NCBI GenBank assembly: GCA_020849615.1
Contig: JADLFW010000033.1
Location: forward strand, 1 to 64,000
DNA length: 64,000 bases
Reading direction: 5' to 3'
Origin: Phycisphaerales bacterium
GTDB taxonomy: Bacteria; Planctomycetota; Phycisphaerae; Phycisphaerales; UBA1924
A program made the translations under genes and the position numbers. This document shows, in pieces, positions 26,059 to 35,500 of the stretch. How positions within the stretch are numbered: the first letter of the stretch is position 1; each line of letters begins with the position of its first letter. The notes below the pieces were generated by a model. That model saw only the letters and a program-made list of their open reading frames with translations. It was not told the DNA's origin and searched no databases.

Positions 26059-27012
26059 ATGGATTCTCACCCCCTCCTGACCCTGGCCCACTCCCCAGAC
26101 CCCGACGATGTCTTCATGTGGTGGCCCATCACGGGAAAGATCGCTCCCGATGGCTCCCAGCAGGACGGGCCCGCGGGCCTGCCGACCATTCCCACGGGCC
26201 GCTTCCGCTACCGAGCCTTCCCGGCCGACATCGAGGTCCTGAACCGCCGGGCCGCCGGGCCCGGCGATCTCGACATCACCGCGCTGTCGTTCCGGGCCTA
26301 CGCGGATGTCCGGGAACGCTACATCCTCACGGCGTGCGGATCCTCGTTCGGCGATGGTTACGGGCCGAAGCTCATCGCGGCCCGCGACCTGTCGATCAGC
26401 GACCTGCGCGAACCCGCGCTCCGCATCGCCGTGCCGGGCCGGCACACGACCGCGTTCCTGACGCTGGGCCTGCTGCTGGGCCGGGAGAGCATTGGCGACC
26501 AGTCCCGCTTCCTCGAGATGCCCTTCGAGCAGATTATTCCCGCCGTAGCCGCGGGCCGGGCCGACGCCGGGCTGGTCATCCACGAGGGCCAGTTAACCTT
26601 CATCGACGCCGGGCTGCGGCTGATCGTCGACCTGGGCGCCTGGTGGAAGCAGTCCACAGGCCTGCCGCTGCCGCTGGGCGCCAACGCGGTGCGGCGCGAT
26701 CTTGATTCCCGGTACGGGCCCGGCTCGGTCGCGGAGGTCGCCGCAACTCTGCGGCGATCGATCGACCACGCCATGCGCTGCCGGGCCGAATCGGTGGAGT
26801 ACACCCTGCCCTTTGCGCTGGCGAACGTGGCCCGCGCCGGGAACACCCCGCACGAGCCGACCATCGAACGGGTGGACCGGTACATCAGCATGTACGTCAA
26901 CGACTGGACGGTCGACATGGGTGAGGCGGGGCGCGAGGCCCTGCGCCGGCTTTTCGCGGCGGGCGCCGAGGCGGGCCTGAGCCCGGATGCGGGGTTGATC
27001 GAAACGGCGTAA
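26059..27012 (+). CDS. mqnD: 1,4-dihydroxy-6-naphthoate synthase MqnD
   Basis: Enzyme of the futalosine (alternative) menaquinone pathway: converts cyclic dehypoxanthine futalosine to 1,4-dihydroxy-6-naphthoate. The 317-aa product has the periplasmic-binding-protein-like fold of MqnA/MqnD. It shows the signature LAHSPDPDDVFMWWP at the N-terminus, DIEVLNRRA, and the PLGANAVRRDL segment near residue 211. No other mqn genes are in the window. It implies that menaquinone is the membrane quinone, which fits the cytochrome cluster at the right end. Confidence 0.92.
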   Translation: MDSHPLLTLAHSPDPDDVFMWWPITGKIAPDGSQQDGPAGLPTIPTGRFRYRAFPADIEVLNRRAAGPGDLDITALSFRAYADVRERYILTACGSSFGDGYGPKLIAARDLSISDLREPALRIAVPGRHTTAFLTLGLLLGRESIGDQSRFLEMPFEQIIPAVAAGRADAGLVIHEGQLTFIDAGLRLIVDLGAWWKQSTGLPLPLGANAVRRDLDSRYGPGSVAEVAATLRRSIDHAMRCRAESVEYTLPFALANVARAGNTPHEPTIERVDRYISMYVNDWTVDMGEAGREALRRLFAAGAEAGLSPDAGLIETA

Positions 27013-27013
27013 A

Positions 27014-27045
27014 CCCCTCCGCGGCGCGGCCCGGCGCGGGAGGGG
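27014..27045. terminator. Possible terminator hairpin between convergent genes
   Basis: CCCCTCC / GGAGGGG arms with a GC-rich inner stem lie just after the mqnD stop. There is no T-run on either side, so termination activity is doubtful. Confidence 0.3.
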
Positions 27046-27080
27046 CGAGGAATCAGAGGATGGCCGGGCCCGGCCGCGGC

Positions 27081-28205
27081 TCAGCAGCCGCGGTCGAACG
27101 CGCTCATGAATCGGAGCAGGTCGATGAAGTCGACCACGCCGTCGGCGTTGAGGTCGGCTTCGGGGTTGATCTGCTCGTACAGATTCAGGAACGTCAGGAA
27201 GTCATCGGAGGTGACCAGGCCGTCGCGGTCGAGGTCGGCTTCGCAGCGGGCCGCGACACGGATGCCCGACATGGCGAAGTCCTGCCCGTCGGCGCTGTCC
27301 GGGCCAGGGTGGCGGTCAGGCGAGTCAGCGCCTTGCGTGAAGTAGTTGAGCAGGCTGCCGGGTGTCGAGAAGAAGCACCCTCCTGCCCGCTGCTTGCCGC
27401 ACACCATCTCCGTGGCGCACACGCGTGTCTCGGTCCATTCGAAGGCGTTGCCAGTCTGGTCGTAGGTGCCAAAGGCGCTGGCGGCCCCGCTGCCCACGGT
27501 GGTGACGTTGCCCCCGGTCGAGCCGTTCCAGTTGGCCTGCCCGTCGTAGTTGGCGACGTTCGAGGACCGGCGGACCAGGAAGCCCGTTGGAGATGCGGTG
27601 CTTGCGCGGGGGAGTTCATCGCTGCGCGTGGCGTACTTCCACCAGCCGCCGTCGGGGCCGCGGCCCGGATCGAAGAACGCCGCCTTCTTCCATTCTTCGA
27701 GCGTCGGCAGGAACCAGCGGGAGTATTCGGCCCGCCGCACGACGTTGAAGTAGATCGCGGCCTCATCGCCGAGGAGCTGGTAGGTGCCGTCCTCGGTGGT
27801 ATCCGGACCCTGCGGCCCGGAGGGCTGGCCGTTCTCGAGCCAGTTCACGAACCGGGCGGCGTTGTTCCAGCGAACATAGAAGACAGGCTTGTCGGCAAAG
27901 CTGGGCTTGACCTTGTAGGTGTACGACCCCGGGGCGCCGAACCGCTCAATCCCGCCCGCGGCGCTGGCCCCCATCGCCGGCGCATAGAGGTTGTGGACAT
28001 CGTCGGCCGCGACGGCGTTCAGGAACGCGCAATACTGGGCGTTGGTGACCTCGTAGACGCTCATTCGGAACACCGTGGCCACCCGGCCCGCGCCCGCGTT
28101 CCCGACCGGGGTCAGCTCGATCCGGATCTCGCCCCCTGCAGCGCGCGGGCCGCCGAGAGTGCATGCGGACATGGCGGTCAAGAAGGCTGCGCGAAAGAGA
28201 CTCAT
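27081..28205 (-). CDS. Secreted SUMF1-like protein with C-terminal dockerin-type EF hands
   Basis: 374-aa exported protein. The ATG has GGAG upstream and opens a signal peptide (MSLFRAAFLTAMSACTLGG). The body is a formylglycine-generating-enzyme/C-type-lectin fold: MSVYEVTNAQYCAFLNAV, RWNNAARFVNWL, FLPTLEEWKKAAFF, GNAFEWTE and SGIRVA. The C-terminus carries two calcium-loop repeats (DLDRDGLVTSDD and DLNADGVVDFID) and ends in Gly-Cys, the GC-type dockerin seen in Phycisphaerae secreted proteins. The catalytic cysteines of true FGE are not evident, so a binding or structural role is likelier. Confidence 0.85.
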   Translation of the reverse strand: MSLFRAAFLTAMSACTLGGPRAAGGEIRIELTPVGNAGAGRVATVFRMSVYEVTNAQYCAFLNAVAADDVHNLYAPAMGASAAGGIERFGAPGSYTYKVKPSFADKPVFYVRWNNAARFVNWLENGQPSGPQGPDTTEDGTYQLLGDEAAIYFNVVRRAEYSRWFLPTLEEWKKAAFFDPGRGPDGGWWKYATRSDELPRASTASPTGFLVRRSSNVANYDGQANWNGSTGGNVTTVGSGAASAFGTYDQTGNAFEWTETRVCATEMVCGKQRAGGCFFSTPGSLLNYFTQGADSPDRHPGPDSADGQDFAMSGIRVAARCEADLDRDGLVTSDDFLTFLNLYEQINPEADLNADGVVDFIDLLRFMSAFDRGC

Positions 28206-28357
28206 GGGCGGATCTCCGGCTCTGCACTCTCCCGCCGTCGCAAGACCACTCGCGATTCGGGTGATTCGCTCCACCTTCTGAAGCTCGCATGGCGAAAGAG
28301 GCTCACGCCCTACTCGCAAATGATCCGTGACTCCCGCCAAAGAGGGGATCGGGCCGC

Positions 28358-28363
28358 TATCCT
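28358..28363 (+). promoter_or_regulatory. -10-like box TATCCT before the FAH gene
   Basis: TATCCT ends 6 nt before the ATG. No Shine-Dalgarno is present. Confidence 0.5.
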
Positions 28364-28369
28364 GCGGCC

Positions 28370-29092
28370 ATGAACCTCGTCAGAACCTCCGAAGGCGTTG
28401 CGATCGAGACCGGGCCCGGCGTGCGCATGCCGATCAGGCACATCATCGGAGTAGGCATGAACTACGCGGCACACGCCCGCGAGCAGGGAAAGGGCGTTCC
28501 GGAGCGTCCTGTACTGTTCACCAAGAATTTGTTCGCAGCAAGCCTCAACGGTGATGACATCGTGATCCCGCGGGTGTGCCAGGATCGGCCGCAGGTGGAC
28601 TTTGAGGGCGAGCTGGCGGTGATCGTGGGATCACCGGATGGTCGCCCGGTAAGGGATGTTCCCCGGGAAGGGGCGTACAGCGCGGTGTTGGGATACGCGG
28701 TGGCGAACGACGTGTCGGCCCGGTGGTGGCAGAAGGAGGGTTCGGGCGGTCAGTTCTACCGGGGCAAGTCGTTCGACACGTTCTGCCCGCTGGGCCCGGT
28801 CGTGACGCCGCGGGCGATGGTGCCCGACCCGCATGCGCTGCGCCTGCGGACGCGGGTCAACGGCGAACTGATGCAGGACTCCACGACGGGCGACATGATC
28901 TTCGACATCCCGACGCTGGTGTCGGAGATCACGCGGGGAACCTCGCTGCCCTCGGCGACGGTGATCCTGACCGGGACCCCCAGCGGTGTCGGCATGGCCC
29001 GCACGCCGCAGATCTTCCTGAAAGCGGGCGATTCGGTCGAGATCGAGATCGACAAGCTCGGAACGCTGCGGAACAAGGTCCGCGCGGAGTAG
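28370..29092 (+). CDS. Fumarylacetoacetate hydrolase (FAH)-family protein
   Basis: 240-aa FAH-fold enzyme. Visible family features are IIGVGMNYAAHARE near residue 26, the metal-binding acidic triplet around DFEGELAVIVG (E-x-E), YAVANDVSARWWQ, KSFDTFCPLGP, and ILTGTPSGVGMAR near the end. Members hydrolyse or decarboxylate diketo acids or act as acylpyruvases; the exact substrate cannot be told. It is monocistronic and convergent with lemA. Confidence 0.88.
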   Translation: MNLVRTSEGVAIETGPGVRMPIRHIIGVGMNYAAHAREQGKGVPERPVLFTKNLFAASLNGDDIVIPRVCQDRPQVDFEGELAVIVGSPDGRPVRDVPREGAYSAVLGYAVANDVSARWWQKEGSGGQFYRGKSFDTFCPLGPVVTPRAMVPDPHALRLRTRVNGELMQDSTTGDMIFDIPTLVSEITRGTSLPSATVILTGTPSGVGMARTPQIFLKAGDSVEIEIDKLGTLRNKVRAE

Positions 29093-29104
29093 CCGCGGAG
29101 GGGC

Positions 29105-29689
29105 TCAGGCCCCGGGATCGAGGGCGACGCGGGGCACCACGCGCTCGGCATCGGAGGCCAGCTCGAAGAAGTCGGAGGGCTGGAATCCGAACGTCGAGGC
29201 GATCAGGTTGGTCGGGAACGTCCGGCAGAGCTGGTTGAAATCGCGGGTGTTGCCGTTGAAGAACCGCCGGGCCGCCGCGATGCGATCCTCGGTGTTGGCC
29301 AGCTCGCGCTGGAGGGCCAGGAAGTGGCCATCGGCCTTGAGCTGCGGGTAGCCCTCGGCGACCGCGAAGAGCTGCTTGACACCGAGCATCAGCCGGGATT
29401 CATCCCCCGCCTGCGAGGAGGCCGAACCGTGGTTGGCGGCGGCGGCGTTTCTCAGCTGCACGACCCTCTCGAGGGTGTCCCGCTCGTGCGCCGCGTACCC
29501 CTTGACCGTCTCCACGAGGTTGGGGATGAGCTCGTAGCGCCGCTTCATCTCGACATCGATATCCGACCAGCTCTCGCGGATGTGCTGGCGCAGCCGCTGG
29601 AAGCGATTGAACGAAGCGATCAGCCACACCAGCGCGACCAGGATCGGGATGCCGACGATCGCGAACCAGATGAACGCGTTTGATTCCAT
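29105..29689 (-). CDS. lemA: LemA-family membrane protein
   Basis: 194-aa LemA protein. One N-terminal membrane segment (IWFAIVGIPILVALVWLIA) is followed by a coiled helical domain with the family motifs NRFQRLRQHIRESWSDIDV, KRRYELIPNLVETVKGYAAHE and EGYPQLKADGHFLALQRELANTEDRIA. The function of LemA is not well known. The gene 12 bp upstream encodes another anchored protein, so the two are probably one operon. Confidence 0.92.
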   Translation of the reverse strand: MESNAFIWFAIVGIPILVALVWLIASFNRFQRLRQHIRESWSDIDVEMKRRYELIPNLVETVKGYAAHERDTLERVVQLRNAAAANHGSASSQAGDESRLMLGVKQLFAVAEGYPQLKADGHFLALQRELANTEDRIAAARRFFNGNTRDFNQLCRTFPTNLIASTFGFQPSDFFELASDAERVVPRVALDPGA

Positions 29690-29701
29690 CGCGATGATTC
29701 C

Positions 29702-30412
29702 TCAGGACCGGGCCGTGAGCTGCTGCGTCAGATACTCGGGCCAGAGCCCGAAGAACTCGCGGGTCCAGTCGAGCCCATCGGCAAAGGCGCCGGGTTCCCA
29801 GCAATCCGAACCGTCGGTGAGACAGAGCCGGCCGCACCGGATCTCGACCGCGGCCCGGCCGCCCGACATCAGGAACTCCATCATCCGGGGATGAATCACG
29901 TCATAGGCGAACTTGCGGTCGGGGCTGGTGACGTGGAACTTGCGGCTGAACTCCTCGGACTCGAAATCTATGTCGTCGAAACCCAACGCGCCGGCGAGCT
30001 TGTCAAGGAGGTGCTCCCGCCGCACCACCAGGTCCGGCACGCCCGGCAGCGGGATGTCGATGATCAGGTAGCTGAAGTTGTAGGTCCTCGTCGTCGTCGT
30101 CTTGCCGTTGCTGGATGTCACCTTGTAGCGGAAGTCGCCCATCACGGCGCCCGCCGATCGTCCGCAGATCTCGACGGGCCCGGCCAGCGTGTTGAACCTC
30201 GCCTGGCTGTGCCCGCGCGTGAAAGCCGGGAACGCCGAGTACTCATCACGCCCGGGGCGCTCGTGGTCGGGGACGAACGTCCAGCCGAGCCGGGCCGCCA
30301 GTTCCGCCAGCGCCTGACGCCGCTTCTGCTGCTGGCGGTGGGCGAAAATCGCCCCGGTGATCCCCAGACCGAGAAGGACGATCACGAGGATGACGATGAG
30401 ACCGTTGTTCAT
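29702..30412 (-). CDS. Membrane-anchored protein, DUF3137-like, linked to LemA
   Basis: 236-aa protein with one N-terminal membrane helix (NNGLIVILVIVLLGLGITGAI) and a soluble domain without recognisable catalytic motifs. The pattern LAARLGWTFVPD...FNTLAGPVEICG with a membrane anchor next to lemA resembles DUF3137-type partners of LemA. A TACGCT box (30424-30429) ends 11 nt before the ATG, slightly further than in the leaderless set. Confidence 0.65.
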   Translation of the reverse strand: MNNGLIVILVIVLLGLGITGAIFAHRQQQKRRQALAELAARLGWTFVPDHERPGRDEYSAFPAFTRGHSQARFNTLAGPVEICGRSAGAVMGDFRYKVTSSNGKTTTTRTYNFSYLIIDIPLPGVPDLVVRREHLLDKLAGALGFDDIDFESEEFSRKFHVTSPDRKFAYDVIHPRMMEFLMSGGRAAVEIRCGRLCLTDGSDCWEPGAFADGLDWTREFFGLWPEYLTQQLTARS

Positions 30413-30477
30413 GCGACGGGCCTAGCGTACAGAGGCCGGGCCCGGCCGGCGAGAGACGGGGCACGCCCGGCACCACC

Positions 30478-30969
30478 ATGTCGAAGAAGAAGGACGCGAA
30501 ATCCGAGGATCGGACGATCGAGAACCGCAAGGCACGGTTCGAGTACCACATCCACGACACGCTGGAAGTGGGCATCGCCCTGCAGGGCTCCGAGGTCAAG
30601 AGCGTTCGCGATGGCGCGGTCTCTCTGACCGAGGGCTACGTCCGCGTGGAGACCGCCCCGCCCGGCCTCTTCCTGCACCAGGTGAACATCGGCGAGTACG
30701 GGCCGGCGGGCCCGGCCGGTAACAGGCGCCAGCACGCCCCGACGCGCACCCGCGTGCTGCTGGCCCACAAGCGCGAGATCCTGAAGCTCGCCAAGCAGGT
30801 CGAGCAGCGCGGCATGACCATGGTGCCGCTGAAGCTCTACTTCAAGGACGGGTTCGCCAAGCTGCTGATCGGCGTCGCCGAGGGCAAGGCCCGGCACGAC
30901 AAGCGCGAGACCATCGCCAAGCGCCAGGCGGACCGCGACATCGCCCGGGCCATGTCGAGACGGGCCTGA
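30478..30969 (+). CDS. smpB: SsrA-binding protein SmpB
   Basis: Binds tmRNA and brings it to stalled ribosomes for trans-translation. The 163-aa product shows IENRKARFEYHIHDTLEVGIALQGSE in short form, then GYVRVE and the C-terminal TIAKRQADRDIARAMSRR tail that enters the mRNA channel. A small Pro/Gly insertion lies near residue 60. No tmRNA gene (ssrA) was recognised in the window. Confidence 0.95.
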   Translation: MSKKKDAKSEDRTIENRKARFEYHIHDTLEVGIALQGSEVKSVRDGAVSLTEGYVRVETAPPGLFLHQVNIGEYGPAGPAGNRRQHAPTRTRVLLAHKREILKLAKQVEQRGMTMVPLKLYFKDGFAKLLIGVAEGKARHDKRETIAKRQADRDIARAMSRRA

Positions 30970-30982
30970 ACAGCGCTCGGAC

Positions 30983-31009
30983 GCATCAGAATTTCAGATG
31001 CCTTTTTTT
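30983..31009 (+). terminator. Probable terminator of smpB
   Basis: GCATC / GATGC stem with an A-A mismatch and a short inner GAA/TTC pairing, followed by C and seven T. It overlaps the stop codon of the convergent atpC gene. Confidence 0.55.
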
Positions 31010-31437
31010 GCGCGGGCCAGTGTGAGCTTGGCCCGGGCCCGCTGCTGATCCCTCTGGATCTTCTCGAGCTGAGCCGTGCGGTTGGCGGCATCGTCCGGAA
31101 CGGTCCGGGCCAGGGCGGCCTTGAGCTCGGCCTCGGCGTCGGTCTCGGTGATCGTCTCGGCGGGCGTGGCCCGCTCGGTGAGGATCGTCAACTCGTTGTT
31201 GGCCATCCGGACGAACCCGCCCTCGATGAGGAACGATCGCCCGCCGCCTTTGCCGCCGCCGGTATCGGGGAACTCCAGGTGGAGCTCGCCGGTTCCCAGG
31301 CGCGTCAGGATCGGGGCCCGCCCCGGCAGGACGCCGAACAGGCCATCCCAGGCGGGCACGGACGCGTAGGTGACGGGCCCGTTGACGAGGCTGGCGGTCG
31401 GGGTGACGAGGCGGCAGTTAAAGGTCTTCTGGGCCAA
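30994..31437 (-). CDS. atpC: F1Fo ATP synthase epsilon subunit
   Basis: 147-aa subunit of the F1 central stalk. The N-terminal beta-sandwich shows FNCRLVTPTASLVNGPV, DGLFGVLPGRAPILTRLGTGEL and GGFVRMANNELTILTERA. The C-terminal helical hairpin is present and lysine/arginine-rich. The best start is TTG 31437, with TTGGAG about 9 nt upstream; no ATG or GTG lies near the conserved N-terminus. Unlike most bacteria, no atpD or other ATP synthase gene is adjacent. Confidence 0.88.
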   Translation of the reverse strand: MAQKTFNCRLVTPTASLVNGPVTYASVPAWDGLFGVLPGRAPILTRLGTGELHLEFPDTGGGKGGGRSFLIEGGFVRMANNELTILTERATPAETITETDAEAELKAALARTVPDDAANRTAQLEKIQRDQQRARAKLTLARAKKGI

Positions 31438-31556
31438 GCGGGCGACTCCAAGGGGCCTTCGGCACCGCCCCGATGGGGCGAGTTCGAAAACCGGGCCCGA
31501 TGGTAGGCCGGGCCGGTCGGCGCTGTCCGAGCCCGGCCCGTCCGTTCGGGTCAGGC

Positions 31557-31562
31557 TAGTCT
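31557..31562 (+). promoter_or_regulatory. -10-like box TAGTCT before the FecCD permease
   Basis: TAGTCT ends 7 nt before the GTG start; no Shine-Dalgarno. Confidence 0.5.
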
Positions 31563-31569
31563 GTGCCGC

Positions 31570-32553
31570 GTGGGGAGCCGACGACCGCTCATCGCCCTGG
31601 GGATCTTTGCTGCGCTGGTGGCGGCGGCTGTCATGCTTCGGTTGACGGTGGGTGATGACGGCGTGGGCTGGCCCGCCCGCGCCGATGTGCTGGGTGTGCG
31701 GGCCCAGCGGGCGGTGGCGGGGCTGATCGTCGGCGGAGCCCTCGGGCTCGCCGGAGTGATGCTGCAATGCCTCCTGCGCAATCCGCTGGCCTCTCCCGAC
31801 CTCCTGGGCCTCGCATCCGGCGCCGGGCTGGGGGTGATGATCGCGGCCTACACGGCGTTTCTGGCCGGCGCCATTGCCCCGACCGCGATCGGGGGAGGCA
31901 TCGGGGCCGGGGCCCTGATCGGCGCCTGCGCAGCGTTGGCCCTGATCTACCTGCTCAGCCAGCGACGGGGACTGATCGATCCGGTGTCGCTCGTGCTGGT
32001 GGGGGTGGTGATGTCGCTGATGTGCGGATCGGGGACGGTGCTGGTCCAGCACCTCATGCCCGACCGGGGTGCTGCGGCATCCCGGTGGTTATTCGGGGCA
32101 CTGAGCGACGACACCAGCTGGAGGCAGTTGGCGGTGATCGGCGCAGCAGTGGTGGCGTGCCTGGCCTTCGGGGTTCGGTCGGGCCCGGCCATGGATGCGG
32201 CATCGCTGGGAGAGGATGAGGCCCGCTCGGTGGGGGTGAACCTGGGCGTGCTGCGGGCCGGGCTGTTCGCGGCGTCGGGGGTGCTCTCCGCGTGCGCGGT
32301 GGTGCTGGCGGGCCCGGTGGGGTTTGTGGGGCTCGTGTGCCCGCACGCGGCCCGGATGGTGGGCGGGCCGGGCCACCGCTGGCTCACCCTGAACGCGACG
32401 CTGGCGGGAGCGGGGCTCGTGGTGCTCGCGGATGCGGCGGTGAAATCGATCAACCTGGATGCCGGGCGGCTGCCGATCTCGGTCGTGACCTCGCTGATCG
32501 GCGGCCCGTTCTTCATCTGGCTGCTGCGGCAGGGGCAGCGGGACCAGATGTAG
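31570..32553 (+). CDS. FecCD/BtuC-family ABC transporter permease
   Basis: 327-aa multi-pass inner-membrane permease of the iron-siderophore/cobalamin class, with about nine hydrophobic segments. Family motifs: RAVAGLIVGGALGLAGVMLQ, NPLASPDLLGLASGAGLG, GPVGFVGLVCPHAARM and LGEDEARSVGVNLG. No substrate-binding protein or ATPase gene adjoins it. Its neighbour metH needs cobalamin, so B12 uptake is a reasonable guess, but ferric siderophore transport is as likely. Confidence 0.9.
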   Translation: MGSRRPLIALGIFAALVAAAVMLRLTVGDDGVGWPARADVLGVRAQRAVAGLIVGGALGLAGVMLQCLLRNPLASPDLLGLASGAGLGVMIAAYTAFLAGAIAPTAIGGGIGAGALIGACAALALIYLLSQRRGLIDPVSLVLVGVVMSLMCGSGTVLVQHLMPDRGAAASRWLFGALSDDTSWRQLAVIGAAVVACLAFGVRSGPAMDAASLGEDEARSVGVNLGVLRAGLFAASGVLSACAVVLAGPVGFVGLVCPHAARMVGGPGHRWLTLNATLAGAGLVVLADAAVKSINLDAGRLPISVVTSLIGGPFFIWLLRQGQRDQM

Positions 32554-32564
32554 GACGTTCGCGA

Positions 32565-35500
32565 TCACACATTGAAGTACTTGGCTTCCGGGTGGTGCAC
32601 GATGATCGCGCTGGTGCTCTGCTCCGGGTCGATCTGCCAGTTCTCGGTGAGCACGCAGCCGATGCGGTCGGGCCGCAGCAGGCGGAACAGGATCTCCTGG
32701 TCGGAAAGCTCGGGGCACGCGGGGTAACCGAAGCTGTAGCGCGAGCCGCGGTACTTCTGCGTGAAGAGGTCGCGGATCCTGGGGCTGTCATCGCCGGCGA
32801 TGCCCAGTTCCTGGCGCATCCGCTTGTGCCAGAGTTCGGCAAGGCCCTCGGCGGCTTCGACGCTCAACCCGTGCAGGTACAGATACTCGGTGTAGTCGTT
32901 CTTCTTGAAGAGCGCCTGCGAGGCCTCGGAAGCGCGGTGGCCCATGGTGACGCAGTGCAGCCCGAGGACGTCGACCTGGCCCGTCTCGATTGGGCGGAAG
33001 AAGTCGGAGATGCAGAGGCGGCGTTTGTCGGACTGGCGCGGGAAGCGGAAGCGTTCGAGCTCGCGGAGGCCCGACACCGGCTGGAAGCCGGCGCCACTGG
33101 CTCCAGCCGGATCCCAGATGATGAGGTCATCGCCCTCGGCATTGCAGGGGAAGTAGCCGTAGGCCACCTTGGGCCGGAGGAGGCCATCGGCCCGGCACTT
33201 GTCCTTGAGGCGCTCGAAGATCGGGCGGACCTTGTCATCGAGCATGAACTCGTACTCGGCATCGCTCAGGGCGCCCTTCTTGAACTGCCACTGGCCGCGG
33301 AAGAGGGCGACCGGGTTGATGAAGTTGAAGACCTCATCAAGGTCGATCGTCTCGACGATGCGAGAGCCCCAGAACGGCGCGGGCGGGATGGGTATGTCCA
33401 TGGCCACATCGCTGCGGACGGTGGCGCCGCGGTCGGCCTCGATCACAGCGACGCCGGGCCCGGCGTTGGCCCGGGCGAGCTTCTCGATCCGCGTCTGGTT
33501 GATGAGGTTCTCGGCGTTCGAGCGTTTACCGAGGCGGACCTCGATCTGGGCGTTGAGGTCCTGCATGCGGTTCTGGGTGATGGCATCCATGGTGGCCAGC
33601 CCCTCGAACGCATCCTTGCCGTAATAGCAGGCGCCCTTGTAGAGGCCGCGGAGGTGGCTCTCGCAGTAGTGGCGCGTGAGGGCCGCGCCCCCCAGCAGGA
33701 CCGGCGCGGTGATGCCCATGGAGTTCATCTCGCGGATGTTCTCCTCCATCACGTTGACGGACTTGACGAGCAGCCCGGACATGCCGATCGCGTCCGCGCG
33801 GTGCTCTTTCCAGGCATCGAGGATGGCGGGCAGCGGCTGCTTGATGCCGAGGTTGATGACCTTGTAACCGTTGTTGGAGAGGATGATATCGACCAGGTTC
33901 TTGCCGATGTCGTGCACATCGCCCTTCACGGTCGCCAGAACGATCGTCCCCTTGGCCTGCCCTTCCACCCGTTCCATCAACGGCTCGAGCTGGGAGACGG
34001 CCATCTTCATGACCTCGGCCGACTGGAGGACGAAGGGCAGCTGCATCCTCCCCGAGCCGAAGAGCTCCCCCACCGTCTTCATGCCGTCGAGGAGGTGGTC
34101 GTTGATGATGTCGAGGGGGCGGTAGGCCTTCAGGGCCTCCTCGAGGGCCTCCTTCAGGCCCTCCTTCTCGCCGTCGATGATGTGGTCGCGGAGGCGCTGC
34201 TCGATGGTGTCGGCGACCTTGCGTTTGGCCGAGGCGGCGAGCCCGGCGACATCCTTGAAGAGCTCGATGAACTTCTGGAGCGGGTCCACGCCTTCGGAGC
34301 GGCGGTCGTAGATGAGGTCCATCGCGGCGGCCCACTGGGCCTCCTCGATCTTGTTGCGGGGGAGGATCTTGCTGGCGTGGACGATCGCGGCGGTCAGCCC
34401 GGCCCCGACCAGCTCGTGCAGCAGGGCCGAGTTCAGCACCACCCGGGCCGCGGGGTTGAGCCCGAAGCTGACGTTGGAGAGGCCGACGACGATCTGCGAT
34501 TCGGGAAAATCGGCGGCGATGCGGCGGACACCCTCGACCAGCTCGAGCGCCGAGCGGCGGTCCGACTCCATGCCCGTCGAGATGGGAAGCACGAGCGGGT
34601 CAAAGAGGATGTCGGCGGGATCAAGCCCGAACTTCTCGGTGGCCCGCCTGAACGCCCGGGCCGCGATGGCGTGCTTGCGCTCGGCGGTGCGGGCCATGGA
34701 GGCCTGCTTGTCCTCGTCGATCGAGCCGATCACCACGCCCGCGCCGAAGGCCCGGGCCATCTCCATGATCCGGTCGAACTTCTCTTCGCCATCCTCGAAG
34801 TTGGCCGAGTTGATGATGCACTTGCCGCCGGCGTGGCGCAGGCCCGCCTCCAGCGTGGCGATCTGCGTGGAGTCGAGCATGAGGGGGGCATCGACCTGGC
34901 GGACGACGCGGCGGACGATCTCGCTCATGTCGCGGGCGTTGTCGCGCCCCGCGTAGTCGACGTTGAGGTCGAGCACGTGGGCGCTCTCGCGGACCTGCTC
35001 CTTGGCGAGCGCGATGACGCCATCCCAGTCCTCGACCTCGAGGAGCTGCTTGAACTTCTTGGAGCCCGAGGCGTTCATCCGCTCGCCGACGATCAGGAAC
35101 GAGGTGTCCTGGCGGTACTCGGTCGGCGAGTAGAGGCTGGTTACGGCGGGCCGGAACGCCGACTTGATCGTCGCCCGCTGCGGGCGGGAGCCCACGGCCT
35201 CAGCCAGCTGGCGGATGTGCTCGGGGGTGGTGCCGCAGCAGCCGCCGATGATGTTCACGCCGTCGGCCTCGACGAACTTCATCAGGGCCTCGACGAACGC
35301 GGCGGGCTTGAGCGGATACTCGGTGCGGCCCTCGACCAGCACCGGCAGCCCGGCGTTGGGCATGACGCTGATGTAGCGGCCGCCCGAATCCAGCGGCGAG
35401 CGGGCCGAGCCGGGCCCGGGGGCCGGCGCGCCCCAGTGCCGCCCCAGCCAGCGGATGTGGTCGGTCATCTCGGTCGGGCCCGTCGCGCAGTTCAGCCCGA

